A DNA stretch of 64,000 nucleotides from Aquimonas sp044377145 (lineage in GTDB: Bacteria > Pseudomonadota > Gammaproteobacteria > Xanthomonadales > Xanthomonadaceae), in the NCBI RefSeq assembly GCF_044377145.1, contig NZ_JBILJQ010000010.1, forward strand, positions 28,039 through 92,038, read 5' to 3'. The translations under genes were made by a program, and so were the position numbers. Below, one piece after another: positions 38,264 through 48,470 of the stretch; within the stretch, counting starts at the first letter, position 1; every line of letters begins with the position of its first letter. Below the pieces are notes generated by a model, which was given only the letters and a program-made list of their open reading frames with translations, did no database searches and had not been told where the DNA came from.

Positions 38264-40207
38264 ATGTGCAACGCATCGATTGATTCGCTCAGCGGCCCAC
38301 GCGCGCCGCTGGGTGTCCGCCAGGCCTGCGCCTTGCTGCTGCTCGCCCTATTGACGGCCGCACCGTGCGCGCAGGCGCTGGTGCTGCGGGTCGGCAGCGA
38401 TGTCGCCTGCACCCATTCCAGCCTGCAGGCCGCCTTGAACGCGCTGCAGAACCAGCCGGGCTTGCATTCGGTGCTGATCAACAAAGGCACCTATGCGGTG
38501 CCCGACGGCATGGTCTACACGCCGAGCGTTGTCCAGACCGGCGTGCTGCTCGAAAGCGGCTACGACACCTGCAGCTCGGGGCTTTCAGGCGATCCCACGC
38601 TGGATGCAGACCGCGCCGTGTTCAACGGCAGCGGCGGCTCACCGCGCAGCGTGCTGGATCTGCGGCTGAACGGCCGCGTCGGCACCTTCCAGATGCGCCG
38701 CATCGTGTTGACCGGCGGCGACGCGGTTGGCAGTGGCGTCAATGCCTATGGCGGTGGGCTGGCGATCCGCGGCGGGTCTTCGGTGCTGCTGGGACGCGGC
38801 TTGAGCATTCGCAGCAACAGCGCGATCGACGGCGGCGGCGTGGTGCTGACCGGCAGCCTGGTGACCGTGTCTGAGCCGCTGGCGCGGGTCGACCTGTTTC
38901 TGACCGAAGGCGCGGAAATCGTCAGCAACACCGCCAGCGGTATGGGCGGTGGCCTCTACTGCGGCGGCATTCCGCCCGCTGGCGGCGTCGGCACCAGCCG
39001 CCACGGCAGCATCATCGCCAGCGACACGGTGATCGGCTTCAACCAGGCCGGCAGCGGCGCCGCCTTTCATTGCTTCGGCAGTCTCGAAGGCGGCGGCGGC
39101 CTGCAGCCGCGGCCGTCCGCGGCAGGCCTGGTCTGGATCGTAGGCAACCAGAGCAGTGCCGAAACCGGCGGCTGCGCGGCCGGCACCGGCACCCTCGACG
39201 CGAGCCAGCCGGCCACCGCCGGCGTGCGCGTGCTGGGTGCGGCCGACGACTCGCCAGCGCTGCTTGCGGTCAGCAGCAACACCGGCTTCAACCCGGGCCT
39301 GTGCCTGAGCGGCAGCTACCGCCTCGGCACGAGCACGCGCCCGCTGGGCGAGAGCCGGTTCCGGCTGCAGAACCTGGTGGTGGCGCAGCAGGCGGGCCGC
39401 GGCGTGCTCGGCCTGTCCGCCAGCAACGGGATCGATCTGGAGATACGGCCTTCGGGCAACGCGGTCAGCTGCAGCTTCTTCAACAGCGTGCCCTGCGTCA
39501 GCCTGCACAACAACGCGCCCGATACGGGGAGCACGGGCCGACTGGCTGGAGCTTCCAGCGGCGCCAGACTGCGATTGCAGCGAGCCAGCGTGCGTGACAA
39601 CCAGGCCACGCAGAACATGTTCGCGGCGGTGGATGCCGATTCGCGGCTTCAGCTTGTTGCCAGCATCCTTGACGACAACTCGGTCACCGATGCCAGCGGC
39701 GTCGCGGGACGCTCGCTGTTCTACTCCGCCTTCGGCGGCACTGTGCTGCTCCTGAACACTACGGCGATCCTGCGCAGCGGGCTTGACCGCTTCTTCCGGC
39801 TCGACGATGCCGGTACCGCGGCGGCCTATGCCAGCATTCTCGCCTCGACCGTCAGCCCCGCGCCTGCCAACATCGGCGGCAACGATACGACCGCGCGCTT
39901 CACCCGCGGCTGGTGCGGCTTCTACCAGTCGACCGCGGATTTCGCCGCCCACGTGGTCGACCCCGATCCCACCCTCGGCAGCTTCACAACGCTACCGCCC
40001 TCGGCCTTCGACCTTGATCCGCAGACTTACGCCCCGCGCAGCCCCCAGCTGATCGACCGCTGTTCGATCACCACCAACTCGCGCGACTTCCACGGCGAGT
40101 CCTTCCACCTGCAGACGCGACCGGGCAGCATGGCCTTCACTGACATCGGTGCGGTTGAAGTGCAGCCGCAGATCGATGTGTTTGCCGATGGGTTTGAGGA
40201 CCTCTGA
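38264..40207 (+). CDS. Exported beta-helix protein with FxDGFE tail
   Basis: This 647-residue protein has a signal peptide (ACALLLLALLTAAPCAQA) and then a right-handed beta-helix-like passenger: repeated short strands with G-G-G-L and N-N/S-N turns (AYGGGLAIRGGSSVLLG, SNSAIDGGGVVLTG, SNTASGMGGGLYCGG), as in polymorphic outer-membrane or pectate-lyase-like proteins. No autotransporter barrel follows. Instead it ends in VFADGFEDL, the tail found on three other exported proteins. A strong GGAGG lies seven bases before the ATG. It is divergent from the kinase gene and separates it from its presumed sigma factor. It is probably surface-attached or secreted; the ligand is unknown. Confidence 0.8.
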   Translation: MCNASIDSLSGPRAPLGVRQACALLLLALLTAAPCAQALVLRVGSDVACTHSSLQAALNALQNQPGLHSVLINKGTYAVPDGMVYTPSVVQTGVLLESGYDTCSSGLSGDPTLDADRAVFNGSGGSPRSVLDLRLNGRVGTFQMRRIVLTGGDAVGSGVNAYGGGLAIRGGSSVLLGRGLSIRSNSAIDGGGVVLTGSLVTVSEPLARVDLFLTEGAEIVSNTASGMGGGLYCGGIPPAGGVGTSRHGSIIASDTVIGFNQAGSGAAFHCFGSLEGGGGLQPRPSAAGLVWIVGNQSSAETGGCAAGTGTLDASQPATAGVRVLGAADDSPALLAVSSNTGFNPGLCLSGSYRLGTSTRPLGESRFRLQNLVVAQQAGRGVLGLSASNGIDLEIRPSGNAVSCSFFNSVPCVSLHNNAPDTGSTGRLAGASSGARLRLQRASVRDNQATQNMFAAVDADSRLQLVASILDDNSVTDASGVAGRSLFYSAFGGTVLLLNTTAILRSGLDRFFRLDDAGTAAAYASILASTVSPAPANIGGNDTTARFTRGWCGFYQSTADFAAHVVDPDPTLGSFTTLPPSAFDLDPQTYAPRSPQLIDRCSITTNSRDFHGESFHLQTRPGSMAFTDIGAVEVQPQIDVFADGFEDL

Positions 40208-40436
40208 AACCCGGACCTTGGTAGCCCTTGCCCGCTTCGAGCGGGACTCGGAGCGCGGGCTGATTGCGCGCCAGTTGCGACCGAGTGCGACGCACGAGGC
40301 TTGGCTCAAGAGCAAACACGCCCTTGCCTTGCTGTTCGAATGCGCGAGCGGCGAGGACGGCCCGAACAGGCGGCGCGGATGCCCCATCGGCGACCGCATC
40401 GCCGTCGGCGCGGGACAGATGCCGTCGCTGCGTCGT

Positions 40437-40997
40437 TCAGGAGTCGTCGAGCTGCACGCGCAGAAAGGCGCGCGCACGCTGCCAGTGGCGGCCGATGGTC
40501 TTGTCGCTGACGCCGCGCATCTCGGCGATCTCTTTCAGTTCAAGGCCGGCGAAGAAATGCAGCTCGACCAGTTCGCGCTGGGCTGGGTCGAGTTGGTCAA
40601 GCGCGTTGAGCGCAGCATCCAGCGCGAGCATGTCCACGCCACTGTCCATGTCCATCGCATCGGCGGCACCGAGGGTCAGCTCGAACTGGCCGCCGCCGCG
40701 CTTTTCGGTGTGCCTGGCCCGGTGCTGGTCCACCAGCACCGAGCGCATCGCCCGCGCTGCGCTGCCCATGAAGTGGGAGCGATCCTGCAGACCCAGCTCG
40801 CTGCTGTGGGCAAGGCGCAGATAGCACTCGTGTACCAATGCGGTCGCCCCGTGGGTGCTATCGACCAAGCGGGCGTGCGCCAGTCGGCGCAGCTCCGGGT
40901 AGAGCAGGGCAAACACTTGGTCGAGACAGCCGCGTTCGCCGGCGCGCGCGCGCGACAGCAGTTCGGTGATTTCGCCGGGAAGTGTCGGGGTGATCAT
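40437..40997 (-). CDS. ECF-type RNA polymerase sigma factor (TIGR02999-like)
   Basis: This 186-residue sigma-70-family protein has region 2 at the N-terminus (ITELLSRARAGERGCLDQVFALLYPELRRLAH) and region 4 at the C-terminus (LDPAQRELVELHFFAGLEL, then a helix-turn-helix in EMRGVSDKTIGRHWQRAR). The sequence fits the ECF group often coupled to Ser/Thr kinases in Lysobacterales, in which phosphorylation rather than an anti-sigma factor is thought to control activity. No anti-sigma gene is adjacent. The likely kinase is at 35389-38109. A start 27-30 bases further upstream (TTG/ATG) is possible. Confidence 0.85.
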   Translation of the reverse strand: MITPTLPGEITELLSRARAGERGCLDQVFALLYPELRRLAHARLVDSTHGATALVHECYLRLAHSSELGLQDRSHFMGSAARAMRSVLVDQHRARHTEKRGGGQFELTLGAADAMDMDSGVDMLALDAALNALDQLDPAQRELVELHFFAGLELKEIAEMRGVSDKTIGRHWQRARAFLRVQLDDS

Positions 40998-41156
40998 GTT
41001 CGATTGGATACGGTGCCCCAGCATCAAGGCCGACGCGCAGATGGCGGCACCGGCAATGGTTGCCCCGGCTGCGGGCGCACTGCAAGGCCCGCCTGTGCGG
41101 CCTCTGCGCCTGCTTCTGATCCGCCCATCGCCTGAGAATCATGTTTCAATGCGCCC

Positions 41157-41238
41157 GCAAGCGGGGGTGTCCGGCGACAGCCGGGCTGAGAGAGTCCCTT
41201 TGAACCTGATCCGGCTCACACCGGCGTAGGGAGCTTCG
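41157..41238 (+). ncRNA. TPP riboswitch (THI box)
   Basis: The thi-box elements are present in order: GGGGTG, GGGCTGAGA, then CCCTTTGAACCTGATCCGG, CTCACACCGG and CGTAGGGA, closed by an AAGC/GCTT pairing. It lies 77 bases before thiC. Binding of thiamine pyrophosphate should reduce ThiC synthesis. Confidence 0.95.
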
Positions 41239-41285
41239 AGCAGGGCCCGGCGCCGTCGCGCTGTGCCTGCACCTCGGCGCCGTCG

Positions 41286-41306
41286 CTTGGTTTTCCACTC
41301 CAAGGA
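41286..41306 (+). promoter_or_regulatory. Possible Shine-Dalgarno-masking hairpin before thiC
   Basis: CTTGG and CCAAG form a 5-bp stem with a nine-base loop; the 3' arm includes the first bases of the only SD-like sequence (AAGGA, 41302-41306). It could be the expression platform of the TPP riboswitch. The stem is short. Confidence 0.35.
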
Positions 41307-41314
41307 CACCCGCC

Positions 41315-43213
<1,899 letters not shown>

Positions 43214-43457
43214 GTCCCTGTGGGCACCATCCGCCTGCTGCGGCCGCCACGGACATCGCGAGGTGGCCGCGGTACGGCGGATCGATTTCAGACGCGCTCA
43301 GCGCGGCGGGCGTTGCAGTCATGCACCCAAGGCCACAGGCGCCGGTGGTCTGTCCGTCGGTGCAGGTTTCAAGGGCGCCGAAGTCTGCGCTGCTCTGGTG
43401 CTGTGCGGACGGAGGGCTCGAAGCCGGCGCGAGCGTGGAGCCAAGGCGTGTCAGCCC

Positions 43458-43520
43458 GATCCGCGAGCGCGCTGGCACGTGGCCCGCAGCAGCGCTGAGC
43501 TTCGGCGTTGCCAGGGATCG
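43458..43520 (+). repeat. REP-like intergenic hairpin element, copy 1
   Basis: Runs from GATCCGCGAGCGCGCTGG to TTCGGCGTTGCCAGGGATCG. It matches the element at 45141-45203 in the same orientation with point differences; the stems are less perfect in this copy. The pair flanks the transporter gene. Confidence 0.6.
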
Positions 43521-43623
43521 AAGCGCCCGCTGCCGCGGCAGCGGGATCGATGCGCTCGCGACGCCATCTCGCAGCGGCTGCCGGCGTTTCGCGTGCCGGC
43601 AGCCGAATACCATGAGTCACAAG

Positions 43624-43639
43624 CTGACAGCGTTGTCAG
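43624..43639 (+). promoter_or_regulatory. LacI-family-type operator before the sugar transporter
   Basis: CTGACAGCGTTGTCAG is a perfect palindrome apart from the central GCGT and lies 67 bases upstream of the start codon. TGACA-N4-TGTCA boxes are typical of LacI-family sugar repressors in this group, including NagR-type regulators. The regulator gene is not in the window. Confidence 0.55.
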
Positions 43640-43706
43640 GCTGCAGCGAGGCAGGCAGAATCCGCCCGGGGCGTCCGCACAACGCGGATCGCAGGGGAGG
43701 TGTGTC

Positions 43707-45005
43707 ATGGGTTCCAGCTATTCGCCAGCCGCGGTCGTTGCGGCCGACAAGGGAGGCGCGACCAACACGCGCGCGCTCGTCATCGTCACGCTGCTGTTCT
43801 TCATGTGGGGTCTGTTGACGTCCTTGAACGACGTGTTGATCCCGCACCTCAAGTCGATCTACACCCTGAGCTACGTGCAGGCGATGCTGGTGCAGTTCTG
43901 CTTCTTCGGCGCGTACTTCGTGGTCTCGTTGCCTGCGGGCGGACTCGTGAAGCGCATCGGCTACCAGAGTGGTGCGGTGGCGGGCCTGGTGATCGCCGCG
44001 GGCGGCTGCCTGCTGTTCTACCCGGCAGCCACCAGCGGCTACGGCCTGTTCCTGTTCGCGCTTTTCGTGCTGGCCTCGGGCATCACCATCCTGCAGGTGG
44101 CGGCGAATCCCTACGTCACCCTGCTGGGTCAGCCGCGCACCGCCTCCAGCCGCTTGACCTTGACCCAGGCCTTCAACTCGCTGGGCACCACCGTGGGTCC
44201 GATTTTTGGCGGCGCCTTGATTCTCGGCGGCGCGGTGTTGCTGAGCGACGTCGAACTCGCCGCGATGGACGAGGTGCAGCGCGCCGCCCACCGCGCCGCG
44301 GAAGCGGCCACCGTCCGCGGTCCCTACTTGCTGTTGGCCGGCGCCCTGCTCGTGCTGGCGATTGCATTCGCTTTCGCGAAGCTGCCGAAGGTCGTCCAGG
44401 AGGCCGACGCCGTCGATGGAGGTTCAGCCTGGGACGTGCTGCGTCACCGCAATCTGCTGCTCGGCGCCATCGCGATCTTCCTGTATGTCGGTGCCGAAGT
44501 GAGCATCGGCAGTTTCCTGATCAACTTTCTTGGCGAGCCGCAGATCGCTGGCCTCGATCACGCCAGCGCGGCCCACTATGTCGCCTACTACTGGGGCGGC
44601 GCGATGGTCGGCCGCTTCATCGGTTTCGCGGTGATGCGCAAAGTCAGCCCCGGCCTGACGCTCGGGTTCAACGCAGCCTGCGCAATCGTGCTCATCCTCG
44701 CCGCTGTGCTCGGCGAAGGCGCGCTGGCGATGTGGGCGATCATCGGCGTCGGCCTGTTCAACTCGATCATGTTCCCGACCATTTTCAGCATCGCGCTGCA
44801 CGGGCTCGGCGTGCGTACCGGCCAGGCCTCTGGCGTGCTCTGCATGGCGATTGTCGGTGGAGCGCTGGTGCCGTTTGCACAGGGATTCATGGCGGATAGC
44901 GCAGGCCTGCAGCTCTCATTCGTCGTGCCGATGCTCTGCTACGGGTTCATCCTGTACTTCGGCCTGCGCTATGCGAAGGCTTTCCAGGGCAACGCCTTGA
45001 GCTGA
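43707..45005 (+). CDS. FucP-type sugar MFS transporter
   Basis: This 432-residue membrane protein has 12 predicted helices and belongs to the FucP/glucose-galactose branch of the major facilitator superfamily. Hallmarks are FFMWGLLTSLNDVLIPHLK in helix 1, VQFCFFGAYFVVSLPAG, QVAANPYVTLLG and TQAFNSLGTTVGPIFG. It probably imports a hexose or amino sugar by proton symport. A strong Shine-Dalgarno (GGGGAGG) precedes the ATG by six bases. The LacI-type palindrome upstream, of the kind reported for N-acetylglucosamine genes in Xanthomonads and Alteromonads, makes a NagP-like role possible, but no sugar-catabolic gene is adjacent. Confidence 0.88.
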   Translation: MGSSYSPAAVVAADKGGATNTRALVIVTLLFFMWGLLTSLNDVLIPHLKSIYTLSYVQAMLVQFCFFGAYFVVSLPAGGLVKRIGYQSGAVAGLVIAAGGCLLFYPAATSGYGLFLFALFVLASGITILQVAANPYVTLLGQPRTASSRLTLTQAFNSLGTTVGPIFGGALILGGAVLLSDVELAAMDEVQRAAHRAAEAATVRGPYLLLAGALLVLAIAFAFAKLPKVVQEADAVDGGSAWDVLRHRNLLLGAIAIFLYVGAEVSIGSFLINFLGEPQIAGLDHASAAHYVAYYWGGAMVGRFIGFAVMRKVSPGLTLGFNAACAIVLILAAVLGEGALAMWAIIGVGLFNSIMFPTIFSIALHGLGVRTGQASGVLCMAIVGGALVPFAQGFMADSAGLQLSFVVPMLCYGFILYFGLRYAKAFQGNALS

Positions 45006-45051
45006 GTTGGGGCAAGGCTGATCAAGCCCGTCCTCGTTCGATCAGTGGTCG

Positions 45052-45076
45052 CGAGTCCGGCACATGTCCGGACTCG
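45052..45076 (+). terminator. Hairpin, possible terminator after the sugar transporter
   Basis: CGAGTCCGG and CCGGACTCG form a perfect stem with a seven-base loop 46 bases after the stop. There is no T-tract, so termination is uncertain. Confidence 0.35.
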
Positions 45077-45140
45077 TTCGGCTGCGGCAAGGCTACGCCG
45101 TCGCTGCGCCCGGTCACGCCTGCTCGAACATTGGGTGCTC

Positions 45141-45203
45141 GATCCGCGAGCGCGCCCTGCATGGCGCGCGGCAACGCTGAATGCTTCGGCGTTGCCCCAG
45201 GAT
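45141..45203 (+). repeat. REP-like intergenic hairpin element, copy 2
   Basis: Two adjacent perfect hairpins: GCGCGCC/GGCGCGC (loop CTGCAT) and GGCAACGC/GCGTTGCC (loop TGAATGCTTCG), preceded by GATCCGCGA. Same orientation as copy 1 at 43458. Confidence 0.65.
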
Positions 45204-45402
45204 GACCGCTCTGAAATGACGACGCTCGGTGCGGCTGCCGAAACCTCGCATCTGCCGTTTCCAGCCTTTGCAGTGTCCATGCGTTGCCGCGCATCACTGC
45301 GCCCCGCGCTCACTCGCGACCGACGCCGGGCGCCGCTCGCGCCGGCTGACGCGGTCAAGCGTGTCGGTGCACGCGGTCCGCGCGGTGCCGGCGCATGATC
45401 GC

Positions 45403-46071
45403 TCAGCCCACGTGGCCGCTCCGCTGGCGATAGATGACATAGCCCGCCGCCACGCACAGCACCAGCACGGCCGGCAGCAGCAGGGCGCGATAGCCGAGCC
45501 AAGCGAAGGCAAGACCGCCGGCGAGGCCGCCGCTGGCGAAGCCAGCGATCACGTACAGGCTGAGCGTGATGCGCTTGCCCTCGACCGGCATGCCGCGCAG
45601 CCAGTGGCCGAGGAAAATGCCGAGGTCGGTGAACATTCCGGACACGTGGGTGGTGCGCACCACGGCGCCGCTGTAGGTGCTGACCATCGCGTTCTGGATA
45701 CCGCAGGCCAGCGCTGCGGCATACAGGCCCAGCGCTTGGCCGGACTCGAACAGCGGCACCGCGGCGGCCAGCAGCAGGCCGACCAGGGCCAGGGCGACGC
45801 CGTAGCGCCGGCCGAGCTTGAGCGTGCTGTCCTGAATAAGAAACCCGCTCAGCACCGCGCCGCCGAAGAAGGCCGCGATGATCACGCCGAAGTGCAGCGC
45901 ACCGCCGATGTCGCCCCGCGCCAGCGCAGCGGCGGCGATCGAGGTGTTGCCGGTCAGGTGCGACACCGACTGATGCTCGAAGCTGAGCAAGGCGACCACA
46001 TTGACCATGCCGGCCACCATCGCCAGCAAGGCAGCGCCGCTCCAGACCCAGCGCGGCAAGCGGCTGATCAC
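45403..46071 (-). CDS. DUF1275 (YoaK-like) membrane protein
   Basis: This 222-residue integral membrane protein has about six or seven helices, with the family signature in MVNVVALLSFEHQSVSHLTGNT and AMVSTYSGAVVRTTHVSGM. DUF1275/YoaK proteins have no established function; a transport role is often suggested. The GTG start at 46071 is chosen because AGGAG lies about eight bases upstream and the first membrane helix follows; it overlaps a 12-codon upstream frame (stop TGA inside GTGATC). The frame is open further upstream but codes nothing recognisable. Confidence 0.85.
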   Translation of the reverse strand: MISRLPRWVWSGAALLAMVAGMVNVVALLSFEHQSVSHLTGNTSIAAAALARGDIGGALHFGVIIAAFFGGAVLSGFLIQDSTLKLGRRYGVALALVGLLLAAAVPLFESGQALGLYAAALACGIQNAMVSTYSGAVVRTTHVSGMFTDLGIFLGHWLRGMPVEGKRITLSLYVIAGFASGGLAGGLAFAWLGYRALLLPAVLVLCVAAGYVIYRQRSGHVG

Positions 46072-46600
46072 GGCCGGACTCCTGGGGTGTTGGAAGCGTC
46101 GGTCATTGGCACGGTCGCGGGTGCCGCCTGGATGTGCAGGTGGCAGTCTAGTGCAGTGCTTCGCACCGTATCGAATGCGTCTGCGGCGTCCTTTCGCGGC
46201 TGGCGGCGTTGCTCCTCCTCGCCATAGCGCTGACATGACTCGTCGTCGCGCCTTGCCAGCCACGTACAGCCACTCGCTGTCACTGTCCGGCAATCAAGAA
46301 TCACCACACCAGTGCTCGGCGCGCGGCCCGCCGTCAGTGACTCGATGCAATGCGGCGCCATCGTGGTTCGCGCGGCGCTGCAATGGCGCCACCCAGCCGC
46401 TGCCCCGCGCTCGATTGTCGTCACGATTCGCCGGCACCCAGTCTGTTCCTGTCACGCGAGGACCACTCGCGGCCAGTGTCGACGCCACCGGCACGGCTGA
46501 TGCATGCCTTGGCAGATCGCCACCGCGCACGCCTCGGGTCTGGCGCGGTGCCTGCCGCAGCCCTCGATCAAGGTCAAGGCACCCGTTTCGATTGCCTCCG
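46072..46600. other. 530-base gap between divergent genes, no gene
   Basis: It should hold the promoters of the DUF1275 gene and the diguanylate cyclase. I see no clear motif, repeat or family-like reading frame. Confidence 0.4.
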
Positions 46601-48400
46601 ATGTCTGTAGACGATTCCCTTCAGCCAACAACGCCGACCCGCGCCCGCATCGCCGCGCTCGGGCAGGCGCTGCTGCTTGGCCTGGCAGTGGCCGGGCTGT
46701 CGGCGCTGTCGCTGTGGCTGACCCGGATGGAGTCGGGCGTGGCTGCGGTATGGCTGGCGAACGGGCTGGCGACCGCGGTGCTGCTGTCGCGCCGATACAG
46801 CCAATGGCGGGGTCTGCTGCTGGCGATCCTGGCCGGCTTGCTGCTGCCGCGCGTCGTGCTGGAAGGAATGCAGGGGTTGGCGCTGTCGGCGATGAACCTG
46901 CTGGAGGTTTTCTGCATCGCGGCGCTTACCCGGCGTTTCGGCGGTGAACTGTTGGAGCCCAGCCAGCGCCTGCAGGCGGCGCGCGTCGCTGGCCTGGCGA
47001 CGCTCGCGGCCACGGCGGCCTCGGCCAGCCTTGCTCTGGTGATCCTGCTGCTGCAGGACGCGCAGGGCGATGCAGCGCTGAGCCGCTGGCTGAGCTGGTT
47101 TGGCGCACATCTGCTGGGCATGGTGCTGGCCGGCAGCCTGGCTCTCGCGGTGATCGGGATGAAATCGGGCGCCATTGGTCAGCCGGGTCGGCGTCGGCAA
47201 TTCATGCAGCTGTGGCTGCTGCTGGTCGCGGTGCTGCTGTGCGTGATGCTGCAGAACAGATACCCGCTGCTGTTCCTGCCCCTGCTGCCGCTGATGTTGC
47301 TGACCTTCCGCACCGGCATGGCCGGTGCGGTGGTCGGCGTGCTGACCCTGGCCGTGGCCAGCTCGATTGCGGCCGCAGTCGGCAGCGGGCCGTTCCATCT
47401 GATCTATGCCGACACCCTGCTGGCGCGTTCGCTGGTGCTGCAGGTGTACGTGCTGTCGGCCTGGCTGCTGGCGCTGCCGCTGGCCCTGCTGCTGGCCGAA
47501 CGCAGCCGGATGGCGCGGCTGGTTGAGCGCAGCGAATCGCGCTATCGGTTGCTGGCCGAGCATTCGCGTGATCTGGTGGTGCGCCTCGGCAGCGACGGGC
47601 GGCGTCGCTACGTGTCGCGTTCGTCCGAGGCGCTGCTCGGCTTCAGCCCCGAGCAGCTGGTGCAGGCGCGCTGGGATCTGGTGCATCCGGACGACAGCGT
47701 CATGTTGGCGCGGCGCCTGGCCGCACTGTTCACCGATGGCGGCACCGCGCGGGTGCAGTTCCGGGTCCAGCACCGTGAGGGCCACTGGGTGTGGATCGAG
47801 GCCTTGGCCGAGCGCGTGCCGGCCGAGGACGGGGTCGGCTTTGATGTCGTCTACTCCGGCCGCGATGTCAGCGAACGCGTAAAGGCCGAGCAGGCACTGG
47901 AGGCCTTGGCGCGCACCGATGCGCTGACCGGCCTGCCCAACCGTCGCCAGTTCGAGGATCGGCTGCAGCGCGCGTTGGCCCGATCGAGCCGCTATCGGAT
48001 GCCGCTGGCCCTGTTTGCGCTCGATCTCGATCATTTCAAGCAGATCAACGACAGCCTCGGCCACGCCGCCGGCGATCAGGCCCTGCGGGCGTTCGCCGAG
48101 CGCATTCGCAGCAGCGTGTATGAAGTCGACGTGGTGGCGCGCATGGGTGGCGACGAGTTCATGGTGCTGATGGAGCACATCGACGCGGCCGCCATCGCGC
48201 TGCAGGCCGCGCACAAACTGCTGGCGGCGATGCAGCAGCCGATGGTGCTGGGCGGCGAAACCCGCCAGGTTGGCACCAGCATCGGCATCGTGTTCTGTGC
48301 CTCACCGCAGGATGCCGACAGCCTGATCGCCGCCGCCGATGCTGCCCTGTATCGGGCCAAGGCGAAGGGCAGGGGCACGGTTGAACTGGTCCAGCAGTAG
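46601..48400 (+). CDS. MASE1-PAS-GGDEF diguanylate cyclase
   Basis: This 599-residue membrane sensor probably makes cyclic di-GMP. The first 300 residues form a MASE1-like membrane domain with about eight to ten helices (for example ESGVAAVWLANGLATAVLL). A PAS domain follows (about 305-425, YRLLAEHSRDLVVRLGSDG), and then a GGDEF domain (about 430-599) with TDALTGLPNRRQFEDRL, LDLDHFKQINDSLGH and an intact active site RMGGDEF. The usual inhibitory I-site R-x-x-D five residues before the active site reads Y-E-V-D, so product inhibition at that site is probably lost. There is no EAL domain. The start is set by the short N-terminal tail before helix 1. Confidence 0.9.
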   Translation: MSVDDSLQPTTPTRARIAALGQALLLGLAVAGLSALSLWLTRMESGVAAVWLANGLATAVLLSRRYSQWRGLLLAILAGLLLPRVVLEGMQGLALSAMNLLEVFCIAALTRRFGGELLEPSQRLQAARVAGLATLAATAASASLALVILLLQDAQGDAALSRWLSWFGAHLLGMVLAGSLALAVIGMKSGAIGQPGRRRQFMQLWLLLVAVLLCVMLQNRYPLLFLPLLPLMLLTFRTGMAGAVVGVLTLAVASSIAAAVGSGPFHLIYADTLLARSLVLQVYVLSAWLLALPLALLLAERSRMARLVERSESRYRLLAEHSRDLVVRLGSDGRRRYVSRSSEALLGFSPEQLVQARWDLVHPDDSVMLARRLAALFTDGGTARVQFRVQHREGHWVWIEALAERVPAEDGVGFDVVYSGRDVSERVKAEQALEALARTDALTGLPNRRQFEDRLQRALARSSRYRMPLALFALDLDHFKQINDSLGHAAGDQALRAFAERIRSSVYEVDVVARMGGDEFMVLMEHIDAAAIALQAAHKLLAAMQQPMVLGGETRQVGTSIGIVFCASPQDADSLIAAADAALYRAKAKGRGTVELVQQ

Positions 48401-48470
48401 GCACCTCGGGAGCCCAGCGCGGACGAACAATCCGAACGCGGCATGAGGTGCGCAACGCTTTCGCGTGAAC

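Larger units (their letters stand above)
43214..43706. other. 490-base gap: operator and repeat element, no gene
   Basis: The gap holds a hairpin repeat element (43458-43520) and a LacI-type palindrome (43624-43639), both described separately. Open frames here have no recognisable content. A promoter of the transporter is expected near the operator but no clear -35/-10 stands out. Confidence 0.5.
45006..45402. other. 400-base gap with hairpins, no gene
   Basis: It holds a perfect 9-bp inverted repeat at 45052-45076 and the second REP-like element at 45141-45203. No coding content is seen between the convergent transporter and DUF1275 genes. Confidence 0.5.

Noticed and set aside
40208..40436. 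Possible tRNA or small RNA between the beta-helix and sigma-factor genes
   Set aside because: No cloverleaf or T-loop signature could be found, only short GC stems.
46072..46424. Minus-strand frame upstream of the DUF1275 gene
   Set aside because: No recognisable content; only its last 12 codons touch the GTG start and may be incidental.
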